A DNA stretch of 64,000 bases from NCBI GenBank assembly GCA_002389905.1, contig DGRE01000022.1:70448-134447 (forward strand), read 5' to 3'. Shown piece after piece: positions 1 through 8,731 of the stretch. The DNA is from Hungatella sp. UBA4396. GTDB taxonomy: Bacteria; Bacillota; Clostridia; Lachnospirales; Lachnospiraceae. Every line of letters starts with the position of its first letter. Position 1 is the stretch's first letter. A program made the translations under genes and the position numbers. The notes beneath the pieces were generated by a model. It was not told the DNA's origin. It searched no databases and saw nothing but the letters and a program-made list of their open reading frames with translations.

Positions 1-333
1 CAGTGCATTTTTCCCGTTGTTTTCCTTGAACCAGTCGTGAAGCTCCTTTGCCACTTCCAGGTTTTTCTCCACCTTAGGATCTCCCTGTTTGGTCCGTCCG
101 AAAAACAATCCAAGGGCCATAACGCCTCCTGATACTGCTCCGCACAGGCATTTGGAACGTCCGATCCCCACCGGAAATCCCGATGCCATAGCAATAACCT
201 CTTCAGGTATGTCCAGTTCGAAGTTGGAACGGATGGAGCTCATAACTGCCTCCGAGCAAAAGAAACCGCCCCGGAATAATGCCTCCGCTTCTTCACCAAT
301 CTTCTTTACACTAACCTCCTGTTTTACATTCAT
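1..333 (-). CDS. C_GCAxxG_C_C family redox-active protein (partial, runs off left edge)
   Basis: The first 111 codons are visible and the frame is still open at the window edge. The translation has the pattern of the C_GCAxxG_C_C family (Pfam PF09719): an N-terminal FFCSEAV segment followed by GIGRSKCLCGAVSGG around residues 65-80, then a basic loop and a helix. The family is thought to bind metal or do thiol redox chemistry, but its role is not settled. The ATG at 333 is chosen because GGGAGG lies ten bases upstream. About 140 bases separate it from the next gene on the same strand. Function beyond the family name is not supported by the sequence. Confidence 0.75.
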   Translation of the reverse strand, partial: MNVKQEVSVKKIGEEAEALFRGGFFCSEAVMSSIRSNFELDIPEEVIAMASGFPVGIGRSKCLCGAVSGGVMALGLFFGRTKQGDPKVEKNLEVAKELHDWFKENNGKNAL

Positions 334-471
334 CTTTGTGTAACCTCCCGCATATTTAATGTTGATATATCTATTTTATTAGGGATTATGCATTACGTCC
401 AATAGATAAACATGATAGATGGGAGGCACTTATAGACAGTCTCTATCAATCAAGGAAAATCATGGATTTTC

Positions 472-1398
472 CTATTCTTCCACATACTCAAAACTCACAT
501 GCCTGCTGGTCAGATCAAAGATCAAGGTTTCCTTTTGGTACAATATAAACCTTCCTTGAAGCATGTGGGCTTCCTCTATAAACCGGCTCATATTTCCCTG
601 GTCCGGTGCAGGAAGCTTATGGGAAAATCTTGCATCTCCAGTTTTCCTCTGATTTGATATAAATACTTTCAGGCAGTAATTACCCTGCTTTAACACAACT
701 GCGGTTTCTCTTTTTCTCACCACCTTCACCCCTGAATATGTGGCAAACCGGTACTCCTTTCCCTGATAATGAACCACGCAGATACACCCCTGAAAGCTGT
801 GTCCGAGAAAAGGAATGTTTGCAATGGAAACCATGACAGCAGCAGCCTCACGGAATTGGTTGCATTGGAGCCATAGATAATCGGTTGGAAAGGACCTGCC
901 CTTATCCCCTTCTATATACCCCTTTCCGCCGTTAAAATCCAGCACCTTTCCATTGATCCTCACCCTTCCCTGCAGGAAATGGACCATGCTGATCACTTCA
1001 TGGCTGCATTCCATAAAAGGAACCAACTGAAAGGGCCCCATAATGGGATAACGGATGGGGCTTAAAGGCCCATAACCGATGGTTCCCTCAATGAAGACAT
1101 CCTTTGATCTTATATTCAGCCTGACCCCTCTCCGGGAAAAAACATTGTTTCCCACCATAACCCTTCCCTGCCGTTTATCTGCCAGATAATCCTCCTCTTC
1201 AAACTCTATGAAATAAGAATCCTCATTCCAGATAATCTGCAAAAAGGGATGTTTCTCCCCATTTTCATCCACACTCTGCCCTGGAATCAGAGCTAATACG
1301 GTATCACCCTTCTGGTGTTTAAAATACCATCCTTCAAAATATCCTGTTTTTACTTTTTTACCAAACTCTCTTTTACCCTGTAAAATTTTCTTATTCAT
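472..1398 (-). CDS. Tocopherol cyclase family protein
   Basis: The 308-residue protein starts with the hallmark KTGYFEGWYFKHQ segment near residue 18 and has the later blocks typical of the tocopherol-cyclase-like family (PF14249), including GPLSPIRYPIMGPFQLVPFM and GGKGYIEGDKGRSFPTDYLW. In plants and cyanobacteria this family cyclises tocopherol precursors. Clostridia make no tocopherol, so only a lipocalin-like beta-barrel and an unknown small-molecule or lipid role can be inferred. No signal peptide is seen. A small hairpin (454-472) overlaps the stop codon and may help termination. It is followed downstream, 139 bases away, by the redox-active Cys protein on the same strand. Confidence 0.75.
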   Translation of the reverse strand: MNKKILQGKREFGKKVKTGYFEGWYFKHQKGDTVLALIPGQSVDENGEKHPFLQIIWNEDSYFIEFEEEDYLADKRQGRVMVGNNVFSRRGVRLNIRSKDVFIEGTIGYGPLSPIRYPIMGPFQLVPFMECSHEVISMVHFLQGRVRINGKVLDFNGGKGYIEGDKGRSFPTDYLWLQCNQFREAAAVMVSIANIPFLGHSFQGCICVVHYQGKEYRFATYSGVKVVRKRETAVVLKQGNYCLKVFISNQRKTGDARFSHKLPAPDQGNMSRFIEEAHMLQGRFILYQKETLIFDLTSRHVSFEYVEE

Positions 1399-1497
1399 CC
1401 CTTAAGCCATACCTCCGTCTGCTTCCTTCATTTTATAATCATAACTATAGGATTTCCGGATGGATGGCTTTTCATAACTCTTTGTACCGGACAATGC

Positions 1498-1533
1498 AAA
1501 AAAGACACCGGAATTTTCATCCCAATGTCTTTT
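1498..1533 (-). terminator. Rho-independent terminator of the methyltransferase gene
   Basis: On the minus strand AAAAGACA and TGTCTTTT pair across an 18-nt loop and are followed by a run of six T. It lies directly after the stop codon at 1544. Confidence 0.65.
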
Positions 1534-1543
1534 CACATATGAT

Positions 1544-2275
1544 TTATTTTTTCTTTGCGGAAACAATCAGCATCATAGGCCTGCGAAGCTCATCCTCCAT
1601 TCCCTTTACCGTTTCAAGCAAATGGGCTGACGGCTGAGGCTCCACAACTCCGGTCAGCTCAAAGCCGCCCTGAATGAGCCCATTGATATAAGTAGTAAGG
1701 GTTTTATGATACTTTATGACCTTTTCGCCCAGAAATTCCGCTTCTCTCTTTCCCTCAAAAAAGTAGCGGTCAACGGAAAAATGAAGGATGTTTCCGTTTT
1801 CATCATAGTACCAGTTCTGGCTTCCGTAAGCGGTAAAAACCGGATGCTCCACGGAAAAGACAAAATCTCCGCCGCTTACAAGGCAGGAGGACACTTTTCC
1901 GGCAATCTGGTCAAAGGATTCCAGATAATGAAAGGCAAGGGAGCTGATGACCACATCAAAAGAATCTTGTTCAAAGGATATTTCTTCTATGGGCATCTGG
2001 ATATAGCAAATGGAATCATATGTTTTTTCTCTTGCCCCAGCCAGCATCTTTTCAGAAATATCAACTCCTGTAACCGCCTTCGCCCCATGCTCCACCGCAT
2101 ACTGGCAATGCCAGCCAAATCCGCAGCCTAAGTCAAGCACCCGTTTCCCTTTAAAATCAGGCAGCATGGATTCAAGGGTTTTCCATTCTCCGGCGCCCTC
2201 AAGACCCTTTACAGAGCGGTCCATCTGGCTGTATTTTTCAAAAAATGTTTTATCATCGTATTTATTCTGCTTCAT
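1544..2275 (-). CDS. Class I SAM-dependent methyltransferase
   Basis: The 243-residue protein has a Rossmann-fold methyltransferase core: motif I VLDLGCGFGWHCQY near residue 46, the acidic VTGVDISEKML strand after it, and the DVVISSLAFHYLE motif-IV region near residue 108. This matches UbiE/Methyltransf_11 type enzymes that use S-adenosylmethionine on small molecules. The substrate cannot be told from sequence, and the neighbours do not form an obvious pathway. The start is preceded by an AGGAG site. Upstream DNA carries a three-copy 19-bp tandem repeat (2290-2345). Confidence 0.85.
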   Translation of the reverse strand: MKQNKYDDKTFFEKYSQMDRSVKGLEGAGEWKTLESMLPDFKGKRVLDLGCGFGWHCQYAVEHGAKAVTGVDISEKMLAGAREKTYDSICYIQMPIEEISFEQDSFDVVISSLAFHYLESFDQIAGKVSSCLVSGGDFVFSVEHPVFTAYGSQNWYYDENGNILHFSVDRYFFEGKREAEFLGEKVIKYHKTLTTYINGLIQGGFELTGVVEPQPSAHLLETVKGMEDELRRPMMLIVSAKKK

Positions 2276-2289
2276 GTTTCATTTCTCCT

Positions 2290-2345
2290 GTATTTACGAT
2301 TGTTCTTTGTATTTATGGTTGTCTTTTGCATTTATAATTGTTTCA
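2290..2345. repeat. Three-copy imperfect 19-bp tandem repeat
   Basis: Three adjacent units at 2290-2308, 2309-2327 and 2328-2344 follow the pattern GTATTTAYRRTTGTYYTTT; the third is two bases short. They lie between the methyltransferase start and the next gene upstream, ending about six bases before the ribosome site. The position suits a regulator binding array or a slippage-prone spacer; neither is shown. Confidence 0.6.
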
Positions 2346-2371
2346 GATATGGATAACATACGGCATAGGGG

Positions 2372-3025
2372 TTAATATACGGTGACAAAACCGCCTCCCT
2401 TTTTGGTGTTTATCAGCCAATGCCTTAAATCGATTTCTTCCAGTCTGCTTTGGTCCAAAATAGATACCAGACCATGGTTTCTGTCTGACTCATAAATGGT
2501 CACCCAATGCCAGCTTTCCAGATTATGGAGATTCCCGTTGTGAAGGTTTAAAAACGCAACGGGCACATCTTTTTTCAGGGCATTTTCAATGAAGTCAAAG
2601 ACATCCCTTATTTTTTCCTCATCCATCCGGGTTTTCTCCGGTATTTTCAGCAAATCACAGGATAAATGAAAGCCTTTATTCTCTCCAAACTCAATGACTC
2701 CCTGCTCAAATTTTTCGATTTTATTCAGTCCCATAAGACCCGGAGTCACATATTTCCACACATCCTCCATAAGCTTTAAAAAACCTTTATAAGTGGTGCC
2801 GTCATAGGGGCACAGCTCCTTATATTCCTCTTTTGTCTGGGATAAATACCATATAATATTGGAACAGGAGGTAGGGCCGCACCCTGCCAGCCTTTGAAAA
2901 CCCTTTCGATACCAGCTTTGATCCGGTCCGTTGTAAATACGGTTTCCATCCCTTATCTTAAAAATTTCACTTCTGCTTAATTTTATATTATCTGATACAG
3001 TTTTATTTATTTCCATATATATCAT
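2372..3025 (-). CDS. C39-like (papain-fold) cysteine peptidase-like protein
   Basis: The 217-residue protein has an AGCGPTSCSNI segment near residue 48, the usual Cys-containing helix start of C39/papain-like folds. A His in SWHWVTIYES (about residue 171) and an Asp in VSILDQSRLEE follow in the order expected for a Cys-His-Asp triad. No signal peptide, membrane segment or bacteriocin leader-binding context is present, so it is probably a cytosolic relative of the C39_2 group and not a transporter-linked leader peptidase. ATG at either codon 1 or codon 4 could be the start, and neither has a strong ribosome site. The specific activity is unknown. Confidence 0.5.
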   Translation of the reverse strand: MIYMEINKTVSDNIKLSRSEIFKIRDGNRIYNGPDQSWYRKGFQRLAGCGPTSCSNIIWYLSQTKEEYKELCPYDGTTYKGFLKLMEDVWKYVTPGLMGLNKIEKFEQGVIEFGENKGFHLSCDLLKIPEKTRMDEEKIRDVFDFIENALKKDVPVAFLNLHNGNLHNLESWHWVTIYESDRNHGLVSILDQSRLEEIDLRHWLINTKKGGGFVTVY

Positions 3026-3183
3026 CTCATTTCTATCTTGATCTGCTGTTGCAATGAATCATTATTACTTATATTATATGTACAAACTCTGTTCCATTGA
3101 TAATCTCAGATCACTTATTGTACCACATATCTCCCCCAAACACTATGAGCCATATATTAAAAAAGCTTAAACTTTTATGTTTT

Positions 3184-3200
3184 ATCTACGGAGCGTAGAT
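3184..3200 (+). other. Short perfect hairpin upstream of the GIY-YIG gene
   Basis: ATCTACG and CGTAGAT pair over a GAG loop and are followed by TTGTTTTG. It lies 49 bases before the GIY-YIG start, so it could be a 5' leader stem, an operator or the end of an upstream transcript. Confidence 0.35.
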
Positions 3201-3248
3201 TGTTTTGGGAAGCGTATTAGGGTACAATAATTCAGGAGGTAAAGATAA

Positions 3249-3593
3249 ATGGATATGAAACGAAGAAAACTGCTTCTAGAAGAATATAAAAACCGCCGTC
3301 CTGAAATGGGAGTGATTTCTCTGCGCTGCAAAGCAACAGGCCAGGCTTTTCTGGGGATTTCCACGGATACAAAAGCCGGCTTCAACAGCATCTGTGTCAA
3401 ATTATCCTCAAATTCCCACCCAAATAAAAAACTGCAGGAATTGTGGAACCAATATGACCTGGAAGGTTTTGAATGTTCTGTTTTAAAAGTTTTAAAATAT
3501 GAGGATCCGGCTCAGGATCACACCGCAGAATTAGAAGAACTGAGGGAAACATGTCTGGCGGAAGACCCCCAGGCAGAGAAAATCTGGAAGTAA
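3249..3593 (+). CDS. GIY-YIG nuclease family small protein
   Basis: This 114-residue basic protein opens with MDMKRRKLLLEEYKNRRPEM and continues with GVISLRCKATGQAFLGIS, which corresponds to the GIY-YIG beta strand pair (here GVIS and FLGIS in place of GIY and YIG). Similar short proteins are widespread in clostridia and carry the GIY-YIG family name. The divergence of the two signature tripeptides makes nuclease activity doubtful. AGGAGG sits nine bases before the ATG. It converges on the rubrerythrin gene, with a long shared inverted repeat between them. Confidence 0.6.
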   Translation: MDMKRRKLLLEEYKNRRPEMGVISLRCKATGQAFLGISTDTKAGFNSICVKLSSNSHPNKKLQELWNQYDLEGFECSVLKVLKYEDPAQDHTAELEELRETCLAEDPQAEKIWK

Positions 3594-3598
3594 AATAT

Positions 3599-3701
3599 AA
3601 GGGGCTGCTGCAAAATGTAAAAATTCAGCAAGATATGGTTCCTGGCTGCTCAGCCAATACCAATGTCTTGTATGAAAAATTCATTTTACAGCAGCCCTTT
3701 T
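3599..3701. terminator. Long inverted repeat, probable bidirectional terminator
   Basis: AAGGGGCTGCTGcAAAATG (3599-3617) pairs with its near-complement at 3682-3701, and T-rich tracts lie on the outer side. The loop can fold further: CAAGATATGGT pairs imperfectly with ACCAATGTCTTG, and an inner GGCT-GCTC-AGCC hairpin closes the top. It lies between two convergent stop codons. The size, about 103 nt, is larger than an ordinary terminator. Confidence 0.6.
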
Positions 3702-3704
3702 CTT

Positions 3705-4298
3705 TTATCTTCCAAAAGGTGAATCATCCAGCCGTACAAAAAATCCCTGATTATGGCTGCAGACCGGACAAACCTGGGGCGCTTTGGCTCCGTTGTGAAT
3801 ATGTCCGCAGTTTAAGCAGATATATTCCGTAGGAGTTTCATTGTCAAACAACCGGTTGTTCTGAACCAGGTTGGCATACCGGGTAAAACGCTGGCTGTGC
3901 ACCTGTTCAATTTCAGCAATCATGTAAAAGGAGTTTGCAATCTGAGTAAATCCCTCCTCCTTTGCCTTGTCGCCGAAGGATTTATAAATCGTATCGTGTT
4001 CCGCGGCTTCGTGCTGGGCGGCAAGCTTCAAAAGCTCCTGAAGATCAGTGGAATGATCAATGGGGTAGCCTGCATCAATGGTGATTTCCTGCCCATTGAA
4101 TTCTCTTAAGTGATTATAAAATATCTCCGCATGTTCCTTTTCCTGGGCTCCCGTATAGTGGAAAAGCCAGTACAGCACTTGAAGATTCTGGTTCTTTGCC
4201 TGGGATGCCGCAAACTCATAACGCCGCCAGGCCTGACATTCTCCTGCAAAGGCTCTTAACAGATTCTCTTTTGTAATACTATCTTTCAGCGTGACCAT
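3705..4298 (-). CDS. rbr: Rubrerythrin
   Basis: The 197-residue protein has a ferritin-like four-helix diiron domain followed by a rubredoxin-like iron domain. The diiron ligands are in AGECQAWRRYEF, AQEKEHAEIF, QHEAAEHDT and IAEIEQVHSQRF. The C-terminal domain carries CLNCGHIH and CPVCSHNQGFF near residues 157 and 177, two CxxC pairs that bind one iron. Rubrerythrins reduce hydrogen peroxide in anaerobes using NADH-linked donors, so this is a cytosolic oxidative-stress enzyme. Length and domain order are normal. It stands alone, with a ribosome site AGGAGG just upstream of the ATG. Confidence 0.92.
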   Translation of the reverse strand: MVTLKDSITKENLLRAFAGECQAWRRYEFAASQAKNQNLQVLYWLFHYTGAQEKEHAEIFYNHLREFNGQEITIDAGYPIDHSTDLQELLKLAAQHEAAEHDTIYKSFGDKAKEEGFTQIANSFYMIAEIEQVHSQRFTRYANLVQNNRLFDNETPTEYICLNCGHIHNGAKAPQVCPVCSHNQGFFVRLDDSPFGR

Positions 4299-4394
4299 GT
4301 TTGATTCCTCCTGGTTTGATTTACCAGTAGTATTACCAGTTTCACGCCCCCCTATTCTTCCCCATATATTTTGGAGCTTCTCTTACAGCATCTT

Positions 4395-4428
4395 TAAAAA
4401 GAATGCCGCCATTTCGGAATATGGCGGC
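4395..4428 (-). terminator. Terminator after the AlkA-type glycosylase gene
   Basis: GCCGCCAT and ATGGCGGC form an eight-base-pair stem with an eight-base loop. On the minus strand it is followed by ATTCTTTTT. It lies 21 bases after the glycosylase stop codon. Confidence 0.75.
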
Positions 4429-4448
4429 GTTTTATAGTTTCAATCCTG

Positions 4449-5048
4449 TTATCTTTCGTCATTGAGCGCATAATAGTATAATGATGCAACGGAGCAATAA
4501 GGTGTATACTTCTTTCGCAGACCCTCGAACCGCTGTCTGCTTAAGGTTTTAAATCCATGGGCTTTCATGATTCCGTTTTGCAGAGCCACATCATCATAGC
4601 TGAATATATCCAGACGTCCCATGGTGAATTCTGCGATCATTTCCGCAGTCCACCGTCCCACACCTTTGATCTGCATTAAGTATTTGATCACTTCTTCATC
4701 TGACATATTTTCTAAAAGAGAAAAATCATATTTGCTTTCTGTAACCTCCTGGGCCAGAGCCATGATGTATTCCGCTTTTCTTTTGGAAATGCCGCATTGT
4801 TTTATGGCGTCAATATCAACGGCCAGCACATGACCGGGAGTCATATCTCCCACTATATGGAGAAACCTCTGGGATAAAACCTCTGCCACCCGGTTTGACA
4901 GCATTTGCCCGATGATGTGCATCACAAGAGAGGAAAACACATCCCCTGGCATCCCTTTTTCCATATAACCAAAATGACTGACCAAATCCTTCATTACATC
5001 GCTCTTTTGCGAAATATACTCCATTTCTTTTTGTGAATACTTTATCAT
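4449..5048 (-). CDS. DNA-3-methyladenine glycosylase II family protein (HhH-GPD)
   Basis: The 199-residue protein is a compact helix-hairpin-helix GPD base-excision glycosylase. The HhH segment is LMQIKGVGRWTAEMI near residue 125 and the GPD-type loop follows as GRLDIFSYDDVALQNG, with the second Asp of YDD in the position of the catalytic Asp. Enzymes of this AlkA-like group remove alkylated bases such as 3-methyladenine. There is no iron-sulfur Cys cluster and no Ada domain. It lies 23 bases downstream of the exporter pair, so it is probably the last gene of that transcript. Confidence 0.85.
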   Translation of the reverse strand: MIKYSQKEMEYISQKSDVMKDLVSHFGYMEKGMPGDVFSSLVMHIIGQMLSNRVAEVLSQRFLHIVGDMTPGHVLAVDIDAIKQCGISKRKAEYIMALAQEVTESKYDFSLLENMSDEEVIKYLMQIKGVGRWTAEMIAEFTMGRLDIFSYDDVALQNGIMKAHGFKTLSRQRFEGLRKKYTPYCSVASLYYYALNDER

Positions 5049-5071
5049 AGGCTGTAATTTCCTTATCTGCT

Positions 5072-6937
5072 TTATTTTATCATGCTATAGGTACATTCCG
5101 GCATCTTTCCCATCTGGTTCATCACCATTTCATAATAACGTCCCTGCTTCTCCATCAGACTTTGATGATTGCCGCTTTCCAGGATCTGTCCGCCGCCAAT
5201 CACCATGATGTGATCCGCATCCCGGATTGTGGAAAGCCGGTGGGCGATCAGAAAGCTGGTGCGGTTTTTCATAAGGCTGACCAGGGCCTTTTGTATCTCT
5301 TTTTCTGTTTTTGTATCAACACTGCTTGTGGCTTCATCGAGAATCAAAATCGGACTGTCACAGAGAACCGCTCTGGCAATGGATATCAACTGTCTCTGCC
5401 CCTGGCTTAAATTATCGGTAGCGGCAGAAACATTGGTGGCATAGCCTTTGGGAAGCTTATGAATGAAATCATGGGCATGGGCAATTTTCGCCGCCTTGAT
5501 CACTTCTTCCTCTGTGGCGTCATTTCTGGAATAACGGATATTGTCCATAATGGTTCCGCTGAACAGGCTGGTATCCTGAAGTACTACAGAAAAGCAGCGC
5601 CTCAGACTGTCCCTCTTGATCTGAGTGACCGGCACGCCATCAATGGTAATCTCGCCGCTGTCCGCATCATAAAACCGGGTTAACAGGTTGACAATGGTAG
5701 TCTTTCCGGCACCTGTTTCTCCAACTAATGCAATGACCTGGCCTGGATTTACGTGAAAACTGACATTTTTAAGAATGGGTTTTGTCTTATTGTAAGAAAA
5801 GCACACTTGATGAAAAGAAACCTCTCCCACCGGATTCTGAATTTCTATGGCATCCGGACGGTCTTTCGTTTCCTCCTCATAATCCAGTATTTCAAAAACC
5901 CGCTCAGCTCCGGCCAATGCGGATTGTATGGTATTAAACATTCCTGCAACTGAATTGAGAGGATGGGCAAATTGCTTTGAATAGCTTAAAAAGCTTACGA
6001 CTGTGCCCACTTTCAGGCCATAGCTCACCGATAAAATACCGCCTAAAATGGCGACCACAGCAAATACGAAATTATTAATCACATTCATTAACGGCATCAT
6101 ATAACCGGACCAGATCTGGGCATTGGTACTGCTTTCACATAAACGCTGGTTGATTTCTTTAAACTGCAAAATGGTATCCTCCTGCCTGTCAAAAGCTTTC
6201 ACCATTTTTAAGCCAAGAATATTCTCTTCAATGACACCGTTAAGGGCCCCAAGACTTCTTTGCTGTGCCAGAAAATGAGCACGGCTTTTGGCGGCAATGG
6301 TTTTTGTCAGCAGGGAAACCAGGGGCACGCACAGCAAGACCACAAAGGTGAGGGGAAGATTTAAGGTGATCATGACTGCCAGAGAGCCTATAAGGGTTAA
6401 GATACTGGATATCAATTGTGTGGTCGTCTGTGCTATGGTTGAGCTGATATTATCCACATCATTTGTAATTCTGCTCATAGTATCCCCATGAGACTGGGTG
6501 TCATAAAATCCGAGGGGAAGCCTCTGCATTTTCTCAAAAAATTCCGTGCGAAGGGTAAAAACCAGCTTCTGTGAAATGCGCAGCATGATGACACCGTTTA
6601 CTAAACTGAGCAGCCAGTTAACCACATATAAGCCTAGTATGAGGATGAGAAGAGAAACCAGCCTGCCGGAGTCCACACTCCTATGGGCTATATCAAAGGT
6701 ATTGAAGGTACTCCCCACATAATATGGAATCGCAACTGATATCACGGAAGAAATCACGGTCAGAATAATTGCCCCAATTATGGTCTTCGCCCACCGCATA
6801 TAAATTTTAACAATCCGAATCAGAGTTCCTTTGGCATTTTGGGGTTTTGCCCCCGGAATAAAACGCTCTCCGGCGGCCCCAAAACGCCGGCCTATGGTCG
6901 GTCCCTTTGGCTGCTGCTGACTGAATTTTGCTGCCAT
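5072..6937 (-). CDS. ABC exporter subunit (permease plus ATPase, canonical half)
   Basis: The 621-residue protein has six membrane helices (roughly residues 45-330) and then an ATP-binding domain. Walker A GETGAGKTT is near residue 405, the signature LSQGQRQL near 511, Walker B ILILDEATSSVD near 532 with a catalytic Glu, and the switch His in LIAHRLSTI near 565. It follows a second exporter half-gene by three bases. Pairs of this kind form heterodimeric multidrug or lipid exporters (BmrCD, LmrCD, TM287/288 type). Its own ATPase motifs look intact. The LSQGQ variant of the signature is common in this group. The substrate is unknown. Confidence 0.9.
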   Translation of the reverse strand: MAAKFSQQQPKGPTIGRRFGAAGERFIPGAKPQNAKGTLIRIVKIYMRWAKTIIGAIILTVISSVISVAIPYYVGSTFNTFDIAHRSVDSGRLVSLLILILGLYVVNWLLSLVNGVIMLRISQKLVFTLRTEFFEKMQRLPLGFYDTQSHGDTMSRITNDVDNISSTIAQTTTQLISSILTLIGSLAVMITLNLPLTFVVLLCVPLVSLLTKTIAAKSRAHFLAQQRSLGALNGVIEENILGLKMVKAFDRQEDTILQFKEINQRLCESSTNAQIWSGYMMPLMNVINNFVFAVVAILGGILSVSYGLKVGTVVSFLSYSKQFAHPLNSVAGMFNTIQSALAGAERVFEILDYEEETKDRPDAIEIQNPVGEVSFHQVCFSYNKTKPILKNVSFHVNPGQVIALVGETGAGKTTIVNLLTRFYDADSGEITIDGVPVTQIKRDSLRRCFSVVLQDTSLFSGTIMDNIRYSRNDATEEEVIKAAKIAHAHDFIHKLPKGYATNVSAATDNLSQGQRQLISIARAVLCDSPILILDEATSSVDTKTEKEIQKALVSLMKNRTSFLIAHRLSTIRDADHIMVIGGGQILESGNHQSLMEKQGRYYEMVMNQMGKMPECTYSMIK

Positions 6938-6940
6938 ATA

Positions 6941-8659
6941 TTACGCCTCCCTGCTGCTTTCAATCTGCGTGTGATAGATGTCCTGGTAAATTTCGCATGA
7001 CTCCATTAATTCCCGGTGGGTGCCAAATCCCACTTTCCTTCCATTCTCCATAACCAGAATTTTATCTGCGGACATGGCTGTTCCGCAGCGCTGTGTAATC
7101 ATAATAACAGTCTGGTTAAATTCCTTATTCTTAAGATTTTCCCGCACCTTTGCCTCTGTTACGGCATCTAAGGCGCTGGTTGCATCGTCTAAAATCAGTA
7201 CAGGAGCTTTTTTTAATATTCCCCTTGCAATAGAAAGACGCTGCTTCTGCCCGCCGGATAAATTAACTCCGCCGCTTCCAAGAAGGCTGTCATAACCATC
7301 AGACATTTCCATGATAAAGTCTGCCTGTGCTTTTTGGGCTGCCTGCTGCAGCTCATCAATGGCTGCGTGTTTATCACCCCATCTGAGATTTTCTGCTACT
7401 GATCCTGAAAACAGCATTGGTTTTTGGGGAACTACCGCAATATTGCTCCGAACCTCATCGGCTCCCAGCATTTTTATATCGTAATCGTCCAGAAGTATTC
7501 TTCCGCTGTCCGCATCGTAAAAGCGAAGGAGCAGCCAGGTAAGGGTTGATTTACCGCTTCCCGTAGGGCCGATAATCGCAAGGCTTTCCCCGCTGTTTAC
7601 CGAAAAAGAAAGGTCCCTTACTGCCGGAACTCCGCTGCCGCCCGGATAGGCAAAGGTGACATCTTCAAAGGTGATTTTCCCGGTCAGTTTTCTGCCTTTG
7701 TTACTTCTTTCGCAGTCCTCTTCGCAGTCAAATACTTCGCTGATACGGACTGTAGAAGCTTTGGTGCGGACAAATATGGTGAACACATTGGTTATCATAA
7801 TCAGGGAAGTCAGTATCTGCGCCATATAGATTGTAAATGCCGTAATATCTCCCGTATTAGCCAGATCCAGGTTAAACAGCCTGCTTCCAATATAAATCAC
7901 AATCACCGTTCCAAATCCTACAACCAGGGTCAAAAGAGGTGAAATGACTGTAATGACCATTTGAGAGGAAATTCCCTTTTGCATCAAATTCCTGTTAACC
8001 TCTTCAAATTGGCCTGTTTCCTTTTCAAATGTGCCAAATGCCTTGACAAGCCGGACACCCATTAAATATTCCTGCACCTTTGAATTGACCCGGTCCATGG
8101 CCCTTTGGAGCTGATAGAATCTGGGATAGCTGATTTTCATGCTGATATAAATTAATACGGTAACCACAGCCACCACTCCGTAAATAATGAGACTGAGCCT
8201 GAAATTGAGAAGGCTTGCCAGCACAATGCTGCCGATGCAGAGAATGGGGGCCTTGAGGAAAATGCGCATCACTCCATTTACAAATTGTATAATTTGAGAA
8301 GTATCATTGGTCATTCTGGTTATGAGTGAACCGCTTTCAATCTTATCTGCACTCACTTCCGAAAAATACATGATTTTCTCAAATAAATCTGCCCGCAAAT
8401 CCGCACCCATTTTTTGAGAAACACGGCTTGACAGAATATTCCGCGAAATGGCAAAGCAGGCTCCTGTCAAGGTTACAAAGAGCATCAGCATTCCCCAGTA
8501 ATAAACCTTTGTCAGAGAACCGCCTTCAATTCCGTCATTTACGATACGGGACATCAGCGTAGGCCCAAGCAAATCGCAGACCGCTTCCAGTATCACGCAC
8601 AAAACGGCGGTAAAAAACGGCGTTTTATATCTTCTGAAATATTTACCATAAAGCTTCAT
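6941..8659 (-). CDS. ABC exporter subunit (permease plus ATPase, degenerate half)
   Basis: The 572-residue partner has six membrane helices and an ATPase domain with Walker A GPTGSGKST near residue 366 and a perfect LSGGQKQRLS signature near 467. Its Walker B is VLILDDATSALD, with Asp replacing the catalytic Glu, and the H-loop reads MITQRCGTA, with Gln replacing His. These changes mark the degenerate ATP site of heterodimeric exporters. In such dimers its intact signature completes the consensus site of the other subunit. It is the first gene of the pair. Confidence 0.9.
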   Translation of the reverse strand: MKLYGKYFRRYKTPFFTAVLCVILEAVCDLLGPTLMSRIVNDGIEGGSLTKVYYWGMLMLFVTLTGACFAISRNILSSRVSQKMGADLRADLFEKIMYFSEVSADKIESGSLITRMTNDTSQIIQFVNGVMRIFLKAPILCIGSIVLASLLNFRLSLIIYGVVAVVTVLIYISMKISYPRFYQLQRAMDRVNSKVQEYLMGVRLVKAFGTFEKETGQFEEVNRNLMQKGISSQMVITVISPLLTLVVGFGTVIVIYIGSRLFNLDLANTGDITAFTIYMAQILTSLIMITNVFTIFVRTKASTVRISEVFDCEEDCERSNKGRKLTGKITFEDVTFAYPGGSGVPAVRDLSFSVNSGESLAIIGPTGSGKSTLTWLLLRFYDADSGRILLDDYDIKMLGADEVRSNIAVVPQKPMLFSGSVAENLRWGDKHAAIDELQQAAQKAQADFIMEMSDGYDSLLGSGGVNLSGGQKQRLSIARGILKKAPVLILDDATSALDAVTEAKVRENLKNKEFNQTVIMITQRCGTAMSADKILVMENGRKVGFGTHRELMESCEIYQDIYHTQIESSREA

Positions 8660-8731
8660 AGTTTGTCCCTGCTTCCATTATGATCTCGTATTTAATTGCC
8701 TGGGCCGTAAAAGCCATGACAATCAAACAGA

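Noticed and set aside
3182..3400. Minus-strand open frame opposite the GIY-YIG gene
   Set aside because: No ribosome site and no family similarity; it is the complement of a real gene.
5395..5412. LSQGQ in place of LSGGQ in the exporter ATPase, as a possible defect
   Set aside because: The variant is common in this exporter group, and the other motifs of that subunit are intact.
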